From Nemertoderma westbladi (Eukaryota; Xenacoelomorpha; Nemertodermatida; Nemertodermatidae): a stretch of DNA of 64,000 nt. Location of the stretch: NCBI GenBank assembly GCA_032718475.1, contig JAUCBJ010000166.1, positions 1 through 64,000 on the forward strand, read 5' to 3'. Below are positions 33,395 through 45,889 of this stretch, piece by piece. Each line of letters starts with the position of its first letter. Positions within the stretch are counted from its first letter, which is position 1. The translations under genes and the position numbers were made by a program. Below the pieces are notes generated by a model. That model was not told the origin of the DNA. It saw only the letters and a list, made by a program, of their open reading frames with translations, and did no database searches.

Positions 33395-35569
33395 TATCCC
33401 GTCTTTCACTCGTGTAATGCATAATATTGTATTCTTAATTTGGTAATTTTTGTGATTTTATTCTATAATATTATATAATAGCTCTTTTACTTTTCAAGTT
33501 ATAACCATTTCCATTTAGGGAGACCTATTTAAATAACTATTACTATGAATAATGAAAGGTCTATTATATCAATATTTCTTTTATGAAATCATCAACATCA
33601 AAACCCTACTACTTCTACAATTTTTGAGCAATTTGCCTGAAAATTTCTGTGAGTGTCTACATAGCCACCCTGCATAAAAGTATTAGTCAACGTCTTAACA
33701 TATTTGGTTTATAAAATTTAATACTATTTATAACAAACCCAAAAATTAGCATAAATTTGCAGCGCCACCTAGCCGTGCAGGTTCATTTTCACAAAATTTC
33801 GCCTGATGTTATGCAGCCCCATCCTTGAACTATCATTTTTAACACTTTCATGTGATTAAAGTTAAAACTGTAAAAGCCTTAGGATTTTAAGCGCAACCTG
33901 TTAACCTGTATTTCCTTGTTAAGTAGTATTAACTAATATTAAATAACATTTTTCTGACCTGTAATCTATAATAGCATCTTAGGTAGGCCTACCTATATGC
34001 CAAATTATAGCCAAAACCAAACAATTTTGAAACGCCTGGGAGTGATAAATCGAAGAGTTGTCAAAAATGATGCACCCCCCCCCCCCCCCCCCCCTAGTAT
34101 AAATTGTACTATATGTTGAACTCTTTCTGTAATTTAAATTTTATTTTTAATGTAATTTAAATTAATTGGTGTATCTATTTTGTCTTAATTCCTATAAATA
34201 AGCTTAATAAGTTTAATTGTTGTGTATTTTACGCTGATAACAATATAACTGTTCATCATATATTTAATTATTTTGATTATTACATATATCTAAAATTGCA
34301 CGAGATATTAAAGTATTTTCATGCAGAAATATATCTATCTGTTCGGATAAATTGGGAATTAGTTTTGGGTTTGCTAAACGTTTTCAAAGATTAACTGGTT
34401 GAAATAATAAAAAATGAAAAACATGTACCGAAAAAGTTAAGAGTAAAGGGGAGGAGTGACTTTACTAAAATGTTATTACGGACTGCGGCAGGCGAGCAAC
34501 ACGGGGGAGTGTGCATATTACACGTCCACCGGAAACAACCGCGGAAACAATAAGAGATTGTGAGAGAGAAGGGTTGCCCACGCTGTCAGCCATACAAGTT
34601 AGATCCCCAACGAAATACTCAGATAGGGTTGTCATTGAGAAGCCCATAAATGTAGGTAAAACTCTTCGGCTTACAATCCCCATATATAAAAAAGTATATT
34701 ATAACAACAATGTTATATGAAATATTTTTCGGATATTTGTAGCACTAAAGCTGAGCTGGGAACAGGATGGGATTGGGTTGAGCGGGTGTTCTCTCCGTTG
34801 TTGCTATTAAATGGAGTTTCATTTTGGTTGGTTGTTATGTCCCTGTCCCAATTCAATTGTTTTTGTTTTTTATATCACATTATCATATAAATTAATTTCA
34901 TCGATATTATTACCAAAACCACGAAAGTACAGATACTGAGTTGTAGCCGTAATTATATTTTTATTCCTTTACGGAGTCAATGTCTTTTATAATCGGTGCA
35001 TTCTGGTTACTAAGCTACGCCACGCCTTAAAACCTTCTGACAGAAACAGAGTTGGTTCTTAGTTAGTTGGGCTGACATCAGTTCTCATAGAACAATACAT
35101 TTATTGTGCTCTTCTACCCCATATAAATAAGGATAACCGCGCCCTGGAAACATTTCACGACCTACGAAAATATTATTTTATGATGTTTATAAATAAAAAT
35201 TAAAAATTCAAATAAATTTTTTTTTATAGAAAATTAACTTTCTCCCGTTGAATTTTTTCAAAACCAGTGAAAAAAAATAATTTTCAGTCAATAGTATTAC
35301 TTTCTTGCACTTAATTTAGTGATAGAAAGACTTTACATAGCTGTTTAATTATTTAATTTTGTTATGATAAAAACGTTTTAATTTTATTAAAGTTGTTTAT
35401 TTACTTTTCATATAATATAGAGCCCTATACAAAAGGCACTAAAAGAAGGCGTTCCAGTTTTAGTAAATTTAAAAACGAACCTTCGAATTGAATCCCCACA
35501 ACTAAGCAGCAGTGGTATTCGCTAAATCAGACCTTTGGACTTGAAACTAAATAAACACCTTGGAATTTT
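33395..35569. other. No gene seen
   Basis: AT-rich. A 20-base poly(C) lies at 34075-34094. Overlapping open frames at 34465-34720 on both strands are unsupported. Confidence 0.4.
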
Positions 35570-37045
35570 GAATCCCCAATCACATTCCGATCTGCAACTC
35601 AATCCCCAATTACAATCAGTAGCAACTCAATCCCCATCTACAGACCGTAGCAATCCTCAGCTACAGACCGTAGCAACTCAATCCCCAATGACAAGTAGTA
35701 GCAACTCAATCCCCATCTACAGACCGTAGCAACTCAATCCCCAATGACAGACAAGTACTAGCAACTCAATGCCCACCTACAAGCTGTAGCAACTCAATCC
35801 CCAACTAGAGACCGTAGCAACTCAATCCCCAATGACAAGTAGTAGCAACTCAATGCCCACCTACAAGCTGTAGCAACTCAATCCCCAACTAGAGACCGTA
35901 GCAACTCAATCCCCAACTACAGACCGTAGCAACTCAATCCCCAACTAGAGACCGTAGCAACTCAATCCCCAATGACAAGTAGTAGCAACTCAATGCCCCC
36001 CTACAAGCTGTAGCAACTCAATCCCCAACTAGAGACCGTAGCAACTCTATCCCCAATGACAAGTAGTAGCAACTCAATGCCCACCTGTAAGTAGTAGCAA
36101 CTCAATCCCCAACTAGAGACCGTAGCAACTCAAACCCCAATGACAAGTAATAGCAACTCAATGCCCACCTACAAGCTGTAGCAACTCAATCCCCAACTAG
36201 ATAACGTAGCAACTCAATCCCCAATGACAAGTAGTAGCAACTCAATGCCCACCTACAAGCTGTAGCAACTCAATCCCCAACTAGAGACCGTAGCAACTCA
36301 ATCCCCAATGACAAGTAGTAGCAACTCAATGCCCACCTACAAGTAGTAGCAACTCAATCCCCATCTACAGACCGTAGCAACTCAATCCCCAATGACAGAC
36401 AAGTAGTAGCAACTCAATGCCCACCTACAAGCTGTAGCAACTCAATCCCCAACTAGAGACCGTAGCAACTCAATCCCCAATGACAAGTAGTAGCAACTCA
36501 ATGCCCACCTACAAGCTTTAGCTACTCAATCCCCAACTAGAGACCGTAGCAACTCAATCCCCAACTACAGACCGTAGCAACTCAATGCCACCTACAAGCA
36601 GTAGCAACTCAATCCCCAACTAGAGACCGTAGCAACTCAATCCCCAATGACAAGTAGTAGCAACTCAATCCCCATCTACAGGCCGTAGCAACTCAATCCC
36701 CAATGACAAGTAGTAGCAACTCAATCCCCATCTACAGACCGTAGCAACTCTATCCCCAATGACAAGTAGTAGCAACTCAATGCCACCTACAAGCAGTAGC
36801 AACTCAATCCCCAACTAGAGACCGTAGCAACTCAATCCCCAATGACAAGTAGTAGCAACTCAATCCCCATCTACAGACCGTAGCAACTCAATCCCCAATG
36901 ACAAGTAGTAGCAACTAATCCCCATCTACAGACCGTAGCAACTCAATCCCCAATGACAAGTAGTAGCAACTCAATGCCCACCTACAAGCAGTAGCAACTC
37001 ACTGCTCAACTACAGACCGTAGCAACTCAATTCCCACCTCTACAG
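35570..37045 (+). repeat. 28-bp minisatellite with higher-order structure, about 50 units
   Basis: Core GTAGCAACTCAATCCCCAAC. Three unit classes alternate (ACTAGAGACC, ATGACAAGTA and CACCTACAAG spacers), forming a higher-order repeat of roughly 80 bases in the middle; the right end mixes a fourth class with ATCTACAGACC. No long open frame. Confidence 0.9.
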
Positions 37046-37976
37046 ACATTAGCATATGTATTCATAAAAACTTTTACTCACCATATCTGATTCTGAGCGA
37101 CCATATCCAGACTACGGCTTACTCTTTTGTCGTCACCCATTATTTTAGTATCATTTATTCATGAATTAAAATTACGTACAATATTAGATTGCGTCACAAA
37201 TAATGTTGAGTATTAAAATTTCTATAATTCTACTAATTCCTAATTAAAATAATTACAAGAGTCTTCCCTGGCTGTTTGTACCAGGCCACAAAATTATAAT
37301 GTGATGGGTAGCAGTAATAATTGTATGTCAATAGACCTAAGAAAATCATTATTAATTACTTGGCTAATAGTGGTCTTGCAAGGGCGACGACTAAACGCAG
37401 TTTAATCTCGTAATGTAACCCATTTTATTTGCAGCGGATTAGCGGGCTTAAATAATTGTATATCGATCTCTAATATTTTGTGTACATCGGTTGCTATGAG
37501 ATAGCTCAAGAGGATGCCATGCCATTCATCCATAAGATAGGAGGAGGGGGATGATTTCTATTTATATGTTTATTAATATCTGAATGGGATTCAAATTGGC
37601 GGACAAGCGGAATATCCAAGGAGTTCAACCGATACCTTTCGTAACAACGGACAAAATGCAGTTAATAAATTATTGAATAAATGAATTATTATTTAAATTA
37701 TTATGTTACATGGTTATAATATGAATTAAATATTTATCAGTTAATAATTAAAACATGAAATACTAAAAGACGAATAAATAATTAATTAAATTACAAATAT
37801 AATTAGGCTTATGGCAACCGCAGTCAGTTAGTTATTGATGGTTTTGTTAATATTATATAATATAGATACAAACAACTGGTTCAATAGATGTGGCATTGGA
37901 AAATATGAAAACAAACTTATTTGAAGCGAAGGATAGAAAAATCATTTGGTTAATAAAACGGTAAATATTTCGAAAA
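37046..37976. other. Upstream region of the TPR gene
   Basis: AT-rich, no exon recognised. The TPR protein's ATG at 37977 is preceded by GAAAA, with A at -3, a favourable context. Confidence 0.35.
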
Positions 37977-40049
37977 ATGGTGGATACTGTTAATACGCCT
38001 GAAACAATTGCCCGGGATGTTGAGGAATTTACACAACTTGGAAACAGGGAGCTCATTAAAGGAGAGAACAATAAGGCATTAGAAGCTTTCAAGTTCGCTT
38101 ACGAGTATTCATTGAAACTCAATAAACCCGCGACCCAACAAATGTGCGCCTTTAATTATGGAGTTGTTTGTAATATTCTTGGATTGCCTGAAAAGGCACT
38201 GGAACTTCTTTACTTGGCTCTTCCGCAAGGTAAGAGGACAACGAATTACGATAATATTTCGGACACCTATTTCAATATCGCCCAAGCCTATGACAACCTG
38301 ACAAACCAGGAGTCATCAATAACATACTACAAACTTGCTCTAAAGTCTTATACAAAACAAGGGGACTGTAAAATTGAGAAAGCGGATTGTCATATGAAGT
38401 TAGGGCGACTATATTTGAATAAAAATATGACTCTTGAAGCTCTTACTTCGTATACAGAGGCGGCTAAATTATATGAGAACTGCCTAATTTACTACGAAAC
38501 CGTCGGCGCTTTGATTAGTCTTGCTCAAGTGAACTTAACTTGCGGCAATAAACGGGAATGTAGCGAGTTGTTACACAAATGTTTAGAGATTAGTAAACTT
38601 AAGCTAAAAGAAGATAAACTATCAAAAGTCTACAATCTTATAGGCATCACATGGACACGAACTAAAGATTATGACGCTGCCATACAGTGTTTTATTAACG
38701 CGTTGAAATTATGTCAAGGAAAGAATAACCTCCCAATAGAGGCGGTTTTGAACCAGAACTTGGGTGCGGTTTACAACACACTTGGACGCTATAAAAGAGC
38801 TATTAATTACCACACTGTCAGCGCTGAAATGTATCACGTACTGGATAATGCTAAATCAGAAGGAAGGTGTTACTGCAATCTCGCTTACGCTTATAGTAAA
38901 TTAGCAAATTATGATGAAACAGAAGAAAGTTTCAAGAAGGCTTTGGAGACAACCGAAGTCGACATGGACAATATCACATCGTGGATCGCCCACGAAGGGC
39001 TGGGCGATTTATATATCCGCAAGTCGCAACCACAAGATGGAGTTCAGCACTTCACACAAGCTCTTTATGCGCATTCATTGTCAACAAACTCCAGTGGAGC
39101 TGTACGAGAAGTTTTAGTTAAGAAATTAACTAAGGCTCTTCAACAATATCCGAGTTTAAATTCCAGTACTCGAGAAGCAGAAAAAATAAAAGGTGAAAAG
39201 TATGAGAGCAATGTTTCTGAGAGTAAAGTATTGGAAAGACAAAAACAACAGTTAACCAACAACAGTGTAAGTTACAATCACGAACAAAATAATATTGAGT
39301 TGACGCCAATTGATGATCCGGAAATTCATCAAAAACTCTTAAATCGGTTAGAAGATTTAGGTAGTTCTAACCAAGAGCCTTTATACACTGCTACGAAATC
39401 TAAAACGGGAGAAAAGGGTTTTGGTGATTCTCTTAATCATACATATTTGCAACCTTCAGATGCGGGTGGGATGGCAGCTGCCGCTGCTGATGAAATAGAT
39501 GAGTTTGAAAATATGTACGAAACCCTAAAAAATCTACAGGGGAATCAATGTGCATCTTGCCAATACGAACAACAAGAAAAATTAATGGGTGAATTTATAG
39601 AGGTAATGGATGCGAGGCGTGGTCGTGTGGCATGTCACAAATCGAGTGGCTTGCCGACGCAGGTCACCTGGGAAGATGATGTCATTTCGAGGGATATTAG
39701 CGCTATGCCACCCCCATTACCACCACGACGGTACCAAGTAGGGACTACAAGAGAGGTTCAGCAGGTCTCTCAGTTAGAAACTCAGACAGCCTCTCTGCCA
39801 GACACACATCCAGACCCTCAACCAGACACTCAGTCTGAACAACCTACTGTGGAGGAGGATGATGAACTCACCGATTCAAGCCCCGTTAGAATAATTTCTT
39901 CCGAATTTCTAGGTTTGAACCGTCAAGAAATAGAAGCCAAGCTGCACAAATACCACGTTGATATGTTGAATAGAAGAGATAAGTTTACTAACCGACAGCG
40001 AAAAAACTCTAATTCGTATTCACGCTCTCATACATGTGTGATTCTCTAA
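37977..40049 (+). CDS. TTC24: Tetratricopeptide repeat protein, TTC24-like, with C-terminal CaaX box
   Basis: 690 residues in one exon. About nine TPR units fill residues 12-375, for example ACQAF-like CAFNYGVVCNILGLPEKALE, DTYFNIAQAYDNL, NQNLGAVYNTLGRYKRAINY, CYCNLAYAYSKL and AHEGLGDLYIRK. TPR solenoids bind peptides of partner proteins. The second half is predicted to be disordered and polar. It holds PPPLPPRR (578-585), a class II SH3 ligand, and acidic patches. The chain ends CVIL, a CaaX motif whose Leu favours geranylgeranylation, preceded by basic residues, so membrane anchoring is likely. The order of TPRs, with an early CAFNxG unit, resembles vertebrate TTC24; another multi-TPR family such as GPSM-like remains possible. 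No paired GoLoco motifs were seen. Confidence 0.7.
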   Translation: MVDTVNTPETIARDVEEFTQLGNRELIKGENNKALEAFKFAYEYSLKLNKPATQQMCAFNYGVVCNILGLPEKALELLYLALPQGKRTTNYDNISDTYFNIAQAYDNLTNQESSITYYKLALKSYTKQGDCKIEKADCHMKLGRLYLNKNMTLEALTSYTEAAKLYENCLIYYETVGALISLAQVNLTCGNKRECSELLHKCLEISKLKLKEDKLSKVYNLIGITWTRTKDYDAAIQCFINALKLCQGKNNLPIEAVLNQNLGAVYNTLGRYKRAINYHTVSAEMYHVLDNAKSEGRCYCNLAYAYSKLANYDETEESFKKALETTEVDMDNITSWIAHEGLGDLYIRKSQPQDGVQHFTQALYAHSLSTNSSGAVREVLVKKLTKALQQYPSLNSSTREAEKIKGEKYESNVSESKVLERQKQQLTNNSVSYNHEQNNIELTPIDDPEIHQKLLNRLEDLGSSNQEPLYTATKSKTGEKGFGDSLNHTYLQPSDAGGMAAAAADEIDEFENMYETLKNLQGNQCASCQYEQQEKLMGEFIEVMDARRGRVACHKSSGLPTQVTWEDDVISRDISAMPPPLPPRRYQVGTTREVQQVSQLETQTASLPDTHPDPQPDTQSEQPTVEEDDELTDSSPVRIISSEFLGLNRQEIEAKLHKYHVDMLNRRDKFTNRQRKNSNSYSRSHTCVIL

Positions 40050-40060
40050 TAAAAAATAAA
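40048..40060 (+). terminator. Poly(A) signals overlapping the TPR stop codon
   Basis: AATAAA at 40048-40053 overlaps the TAA stop, and a second lies at 40055-40060. If used, the mRNA would have almost no 3' UTR. Confidence 0.45.
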
Positions 40061-41462
40061 ATGGCTTGTCATAATAATTATTTGTATAATTATTTTTGTA
40101 ATTTGTCAATTATAAATCTTCGCTTAATCTTACCTTCATACTTTATATTGTGCTGTGAAATGATTATAAAGTCACTAAAAACTTCAGGTCAACAAAAGGC
40201 AAAAATTGTAAGTAGATTTATTCGATACATGTAACAACTGGGAGTTCAGGGAAAATAGCTAGCAATCGCACAGCGACCGAATGATATATGTAATGTTGTA
40301 ATCATCTAACAAATTTAAAAGCTGTTGTGATTATAGAAGATAGAGAGCAGTTAGCGAAATGATTATTTTGTTCTATCGGATAGAGTAGTCAGAGAGGAGT
40401 CGAGGTGTCAATTGATTAATAATAATAACAGCAGTTGTCATGAATTCAATACAATCGCGCACAAGATGTGATAAGACAAATTCGTTCTTATTTTTTTAAT
40501 AAATAAAACAAGTTGAGATGTTTCAATGTAAACCGCGATTAACAATTTACACTGTTCAATGTAAACCACGATATTAATTAAATACAACAATTATATTATT
40601 ATTATAACTATTTCAAACTATAATGTTAGCCTTATGGAGAATCATTATGAGGCTGAGTAAACATTCAGCCTTATAAGCATACAGCCTCCACAGTATTAAT
40701 GTTGGCACAAAGATTTCAAAATAAAACAATAATTAGATGAGAGCACCGTGCAATCAATAGTAGCCAACACCCTGTGTAACTAACAGTTATTTAGCTTGCA
40801 CGAAAATTAACATAGCAGAGTGAGTAACCTTGTACATTTTCCCATAGGATGTATTGGGAAGTGTTATTCAGCTGAGACTGTAATTGCCAGCTAAACCAGT
40901 TAATGTCTGCTTACTGTCTGGGTTGTAGAGTAGAGTGATAATACTTGGCACAGAAAGTACTTCTTTGTTAGTTGGCCTTCCTATTGAATGCATTACCAGG
41001 CCACCTCTATAAATTTTTCATGAGTGCCAGCTGGTGTTTTTATCATTGCGCCTATGGCAATTTTCGTGTTTTGGGGCTATTTTACGAAATAAAGCAAGTT
41101 GAGATGTTTCAATTTAAACCGCGATTTCACAAGTACACATAGAAATCTATTTCCAGGGTTCATGCAAAATTTCATCGAAATCGTTTGCTTTAGGTCAGTA
41201 GTCAATAGTCAATAGTCAGTAGCCAGTAGCTTTTTTTTTCTTACAGTAATCAAGTCTAACGACTTGCTAATAATCCTGTTACTGTACAGTAGTATTAACA
41301 ACATTTTTTAACGGGGGTTGAACCAGCGCTATACGTACGTTTCAGCCTATCAGGCATCATCAGTAGCGCTAACCAGTATAGCCACTTGCCCCTGACATTT
41401 ACTCTCCAACCTAATCCACTTCTATTGAACAGGCAGTCTTAAGTTGCATCACACATTACAGG
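40061..41462. other. No gene; short dispersed repeat
   Basis: AAGTTGAGATGTTTCAATGT followed by AAACCGCGAT occurs at 40511 and, slightly changed, at 41097, with a partial copy near 40555. A CAATAGT microsatellite lies at about 41200. Confidence 0.5.
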
Positions 41463-41619
41463 TCTGGGGCGAGCCACGAAAGTAAGCGAGACACAAATTA
41501 GAGAACTATTATGAAAGGGGGGGGGGGGGGGGGGTGGCTGGGTGTGGGTGTGATGGAATCACTCAAATTTGTTCTCTCATAACTGAGCCTTGTGCTGCGA
41601 GGAAGACTCACGAACGTGT
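41463..41619 (-). mobile_element. Minimal 157-bp copy of the GTGGGGC-ended family
   Basis: It begins TGGGGCGAGCCACGAA and ends CACGAACGTGT, so both family termini are present with almost no interior except an 18-base poly(G) at 41517-41534 and the AACTGAGCCTTGTGCTGCGA end segment. It helps define the element's ends. Confidence 0.7.
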
Positions 41620-41947
41620 GTATTCGATATTCATAGATCTAGCTACGCGAGTGACATAATATGTAATATGACATAATACTAGGGATGGTATTCAAGCAAG
41701 CTAGTGAAAATCAATTAGTCAACTAAAGGTAAAGAATATTTACAGATACAGTGACATGATACATGAAAGCAGCAATTACTTTGCTTACGGGGAAAGGGAG
41801 TAACGCTGCTGTGTTGCCTTTCATTTGGATTGTGATGGATGGTATTGTTGAAGCTTTTATAATTCTTTGTTTATTACTCAATATATAGTGTTTAGTTTCT
41901 GTTCACGTGTGTATGGAGCTTGGGATAATTAGTCAAGCCAGGAAACG

Positions 41948-43022
41948 TTGCATATCATTAAAAACTGTAGCATTCACTTTGATTATAAATATAATCGTAT
42001 ATTATTTAGTATAAGAACGCTAATATGGTGTCACACACATCAACGAAACAATCTGGAATTAGATACAACCCTAATTGAAAGATTGCAGGCTTCACAATTT
42101 GCCATTGATAAAACTTTACAACTGTGGACAATAGATGTCTTAGAAACAAGTAAAAACAAAGATAATTTAGAGTTGCTGAAGTTGATGATGGGTGACAGAC
42201 AGGCAACCATGGGAAGGCTCATTGCTACGAAAGTGAAACAAAGTGAAGATCGCCATCAAATATGTGAAAAAAGGTTAAAAAATGCATAGGCAATTACAGA
42301 TAATCCTCAGGCTGCATTACCAGACATTGACACTTCCATGGATGAAAGCTGCAATGAGGAATGTACTGCCACATATAATGACCAACCAAGCAGTAGCACT
42401 ACCATTTGGGGATGGCAGTCTCACAACAAGTTCACTGGAACACAAGCTTGTATCCCTCATGATAACCTGAAATCGACAAAAATTGTTTCAGGAGGTGATA
42501 AGACAAGAATCTCAATATCATATGCAGCGGTTAATAAAGCCTGTAGAACAGTATTATCCGAAATTTGCTTCTCTCCATTGGGATAGATACCAAGCTCCCA
42601 CCAACACTACAAAACAGTTATGATGCAGAAGGGCGACTTGCTGTCTATGTTGGTACATCATACAAAACTGCTTGGTGTACCGGCATTCAAACCTGCGACA
42701 GATAAAACCGCTGGTGATATTTATTATATCTGAGAAAACAGGTGAACTGTTAAACAAATGGGAGTGTACGGAATCCATTGTCAACCTCTTCGTTGACGCA
42801 ACATCTAGTAACACTGGCCACAATTATGCAGCTTGTATATCTGTTCAGCAAAGACTCGATCGGTGTATAATGATTTATACATTGAGGTATCCCAATCTCC
42901 AGAGTATTGTAGGGAAGACTTTGATGAGTTTGCTCAACTTTGTAAAGTTTTTCATGGAAATGATCAGGATAAACCAAATTAGTTCAAATATGCTGGTGCA
43001 ATGCACAAACCTAAATGAATGA
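41948..43022 (+). pseudogene. Decayed transposon-like gene (VDATSSNTG type)
   Basis: Reading across stops and frameshifts gives a run of related pieces: IERLQASQFAIDKTLQLWTI, TKIVSGGDKTRISISYAAVN, LLGVPAFKPATDKTAGDIYY, then ECTESIVNLFVDATSSNTGH and NYAACISVQQRLDR, and SPEYCREDFDEFAQL. The (F/V)D.T.SNTG...A block recalls a repetitive invertebrate family that I take to be transposase-derived; I cannot name the superfamily. At least four disruptions. Confidence 0.45.
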
Positions 43023-43189
43023 GCAAGTTGCTGTATAATCTGAAGATGTGTTTGATGGAAAAACAGATAAATCTTCTACCAAAGGGAAACCATCGCATCC
43101 AAATTGTTGATGATTAATCGTGAATTTACTAACTTTGTCACTTTTATATATAGCAGCTGGTGGTTTTCATTTGGACATACGATTGAAGA

Positions 43190-43245
43190 TACCAGAGGTG
43201 TCTGCTATTCAGTGCATTGAAAGCACTGAATAGACACCTCTGGTA
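43190..43245. repeat. Hairpin with 23-bp arms
   Basis: TACCAGAGGTGTCT and CAGTGC pair with their complements across a 7-base loop (43216-43222); the left arm has a 3-base bulge. It lies just after the decayed transposon gene. Confidence 0.8.
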
Positions 43246-43479
43246 CCTTACTGAAGATTTGTACCATTGGCTCTGTTATGTAGTAAACTGACTACTCCCG
43301 AGAAACGTGATCGTGCAGTTGGAAATCATACTTAAAGAGCTACCCAATGTTCTACTGAATTGGACCAGGTTATGGGAAACCCATTTTTCCAGACATTTGA
43401 CCCTGATCCACCCCAAATAGTGGCAATACGCAATAGGCTTCGCCTACTACGTGGCTATATCCCCACGAGGGAACTAAAT

Positions 43480-43620
43480 TCGTACCCATTGGATCTAAAT
43501 TCGCATCCATTGGAACTAAATTCGCATGCATTGGATCTAAATTCGCATCCATTGGAACTAAGTTCGTTTTGATATTCTGGGATTGGAACTAAGTTCGCCT
43601 CGATTGGAACTAAGTTCGCT
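43480..43620 (+). repeat. 21-bp tandem repeat, about 6 units
   Basis: CATTGGATCTAAATTCGCAT alternates with CATTGGAACTAAATTCGCAT; later units have AAGTTCG and indels. The open frames across it are incidental. Confidence 0.8.
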
Positions 43621-44049
43621 TTGTAAAATTTATTAACATTACCATTAATTAACATTCTAATGAAGCTATGCAGGTATTGTTGAAATGCGCTCATTTTATA
43701 AATATAATCACAGGATTTGTTGCGTCATATATCTTCAAGGGGGGGGGGGGGGGGGGGGGGGCTGAGCCCTCCCCTTGGCTACGCCACTGGGAAGAAGTAG
43801 AGTGGAAATAAATAAATGACACAGAGACAGACTGTTGTGAACTTATCCTGTTATGATTAGCATTGTGAGCTTCTATATATATTAGTTTGTAGTTCATTTA
43901 GTAATGTAATCTCTGCAACCTAAATTTTGAGTTTACTTTTAGCATAATCGAATTAAATTTCATTAAAAGGAACCATTTTACAGAGGTACAAGACAATCCA
44001 TAAACGTTTTGAAAACCACGGCGCAAAAAATGGACCCTAATGGATATGG

Positions 44050-44480
44050 ATAAGATATCATACCAGCAACTTCAATAAGCTGCTTCATAAACACAATATT
44101 TAAAAGATATTATTACTGTCTTCAACAGTTTTTAACGAGTTCGAATATTTTGGCTATATTTTTGATAAGCCGAAATTTGTGAATACCAGGCTCATCAAAA
44201 ATCTGGGCGAGGTAATTTTACAAACGCGAGTAATCCACTCGAATCTGATGACTATCGCGCCATGAAGGAGAAGGTATTATTACGTTACGATGGTCCTCCA
44301 AAACTATTCAGCAGGTTATATTGTTCTTGGTACGCATCTGGGTCCTCGTCCTGGTTATGCGATGAGACAGATTACATATGGCGACATCAATGTGCGGGAG
44401 GATAGTGGTAACCATGGCCCTAAGTATCTGGAATTAACTGAAAGAAAAATAAAAACTCCACAACTATTACCCGGCATTTA
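44050..44480 (+). pseudogene. Crypton-like tyrosine recombinase remnant (DUF3504/KIAA1958 type)
   Basis: The frame from 44290 reads YIVLGTHLGPRPGYAMRQIT, YGDINV, then KYLELTERKIKT. This matches the HFGLRGG.EHRQL..GDI...YLEF.ERQTKT block of Crypton-derived recombinases, where the Arg is catalytic. Upstream, FVNTRLIKNLGEVI in another frame suggests the preceding helix. The ORF is short and frameshifted, so non-functional. Confidence 0.5.
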
Positions 44481-45889
44481 GTTGGAGGATAAAATTATTT
44501 GCCCTATTTACATCCCAGATTTTTACATGTCGAAGGGTTTCCAAAAATAATTAATAATCAATAATTATAAAACTTAAAAAAAGATAATGTTTAAAATAGT
44601 TTAAAACAACAAGAGGTCAAAAATCGGAATTATAATATAATTCATATAAAGAAACCATTGAAAAAAAAATAAAGGGTATAATTAAATAAAATTAAATAAT
44701 TTCAAATATAATACCAAATTAACATATAATTAGCACAATACACAATTGATTATTACAATTGCTCATTTGGTGTTTTAATTGATGTAATTAATTCTAATGT
44801 TTCTTGATTATTTTTCTTGGAGGGGGGGAGGGGAGTGGTAAAAATGCACTGCAATTGATTAAGTCATTAATACTCCATCCCATATACCTTGCATTACAGC
44901 TTATCACTTGAGAACGAACCCATTACATCACATACGAGTTGGAAGTTAACAAAAACGCACTAAAAGTACCTACGGTACTTTATTTAATGTAATTTTGCAT
45001 GTTATTAAAAAAAACAGGGAAATATAAAATAGTATTTATTGCCCCTAAAATCATTGAGAACGCGGTGAGAAAGCTGACAAAGTGCGTTTAAAGTGCGTCG
45101 TAAAACTACTATCCCTAGACCAGGACTTACCTTATTTGTATTTCTTTATCTTCTCATCCCCAATGCTGCGGAATTAATTAATATATTAATTAATAAAAGC
45201 ATCGTATTAATTAATTACAAACCGTAAAGAAGAAACCTATAGTCTATTGGACTTCAGACCTTTTGTGTGGCAGGATGCGAGGCGTTAAATGTCCGATTGT
45301 GAATAAATGCGATAAAGAAAGTTAATCTGATTAGATTATGTAGATGGCAGCTGGTTAGACGAATTCTCCCATTCAGTCCACAATCAAAAGGGCCATATCA
45401 CTGGTCACACGAGGCAGCACTACCGCACACAATGACATGGCTGGTTAATGTGGCTAATCTTTATAGTGTGTGTACTGTAAGTATGTATAGTCCCCTACTG
45501 CATGTCGTAGATTATACTCCACGACTCTGATTGAAAGGAAGGTAAGATTCAATTAAATAAATAATGAGTTTCTCTACTAATTGGTCTCTATTAGGCTGCT
45601 AAATTGGGTTTAAATTGCTTATTGCACAGTTATATATAAAAGTCTATTAATTTTATGGGAATAAATTAAACATTCAAGTGGCGGAGTATACTATTCGTTA
45701 CGCTTATAAACCATTTTGTAAAACATTTCTTTGTTCTAAATATTAAAACAACTCTTCAGTTTTCAAAAGGAGGCCACCATACATAGGTTTTTTTCTATTA
45801 CGCTTTTTCATTAACACAATGGCTCTCAATTACTCTATCGATTACTTGTTAGGTAACCAGGAAGACGTTCAATTTCCCTGTTATAAGAC
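44481..45889. other. No gene seen
   Basis: AT-rich unique sequence up to the 25-bp array; no repeat family recognised. Confidence 0.4.

Noticed and set aside
34465-34720. Overlapping 70-codon ORFs on both strands
   Set aside because: No start context, splice sites or homology recognised.
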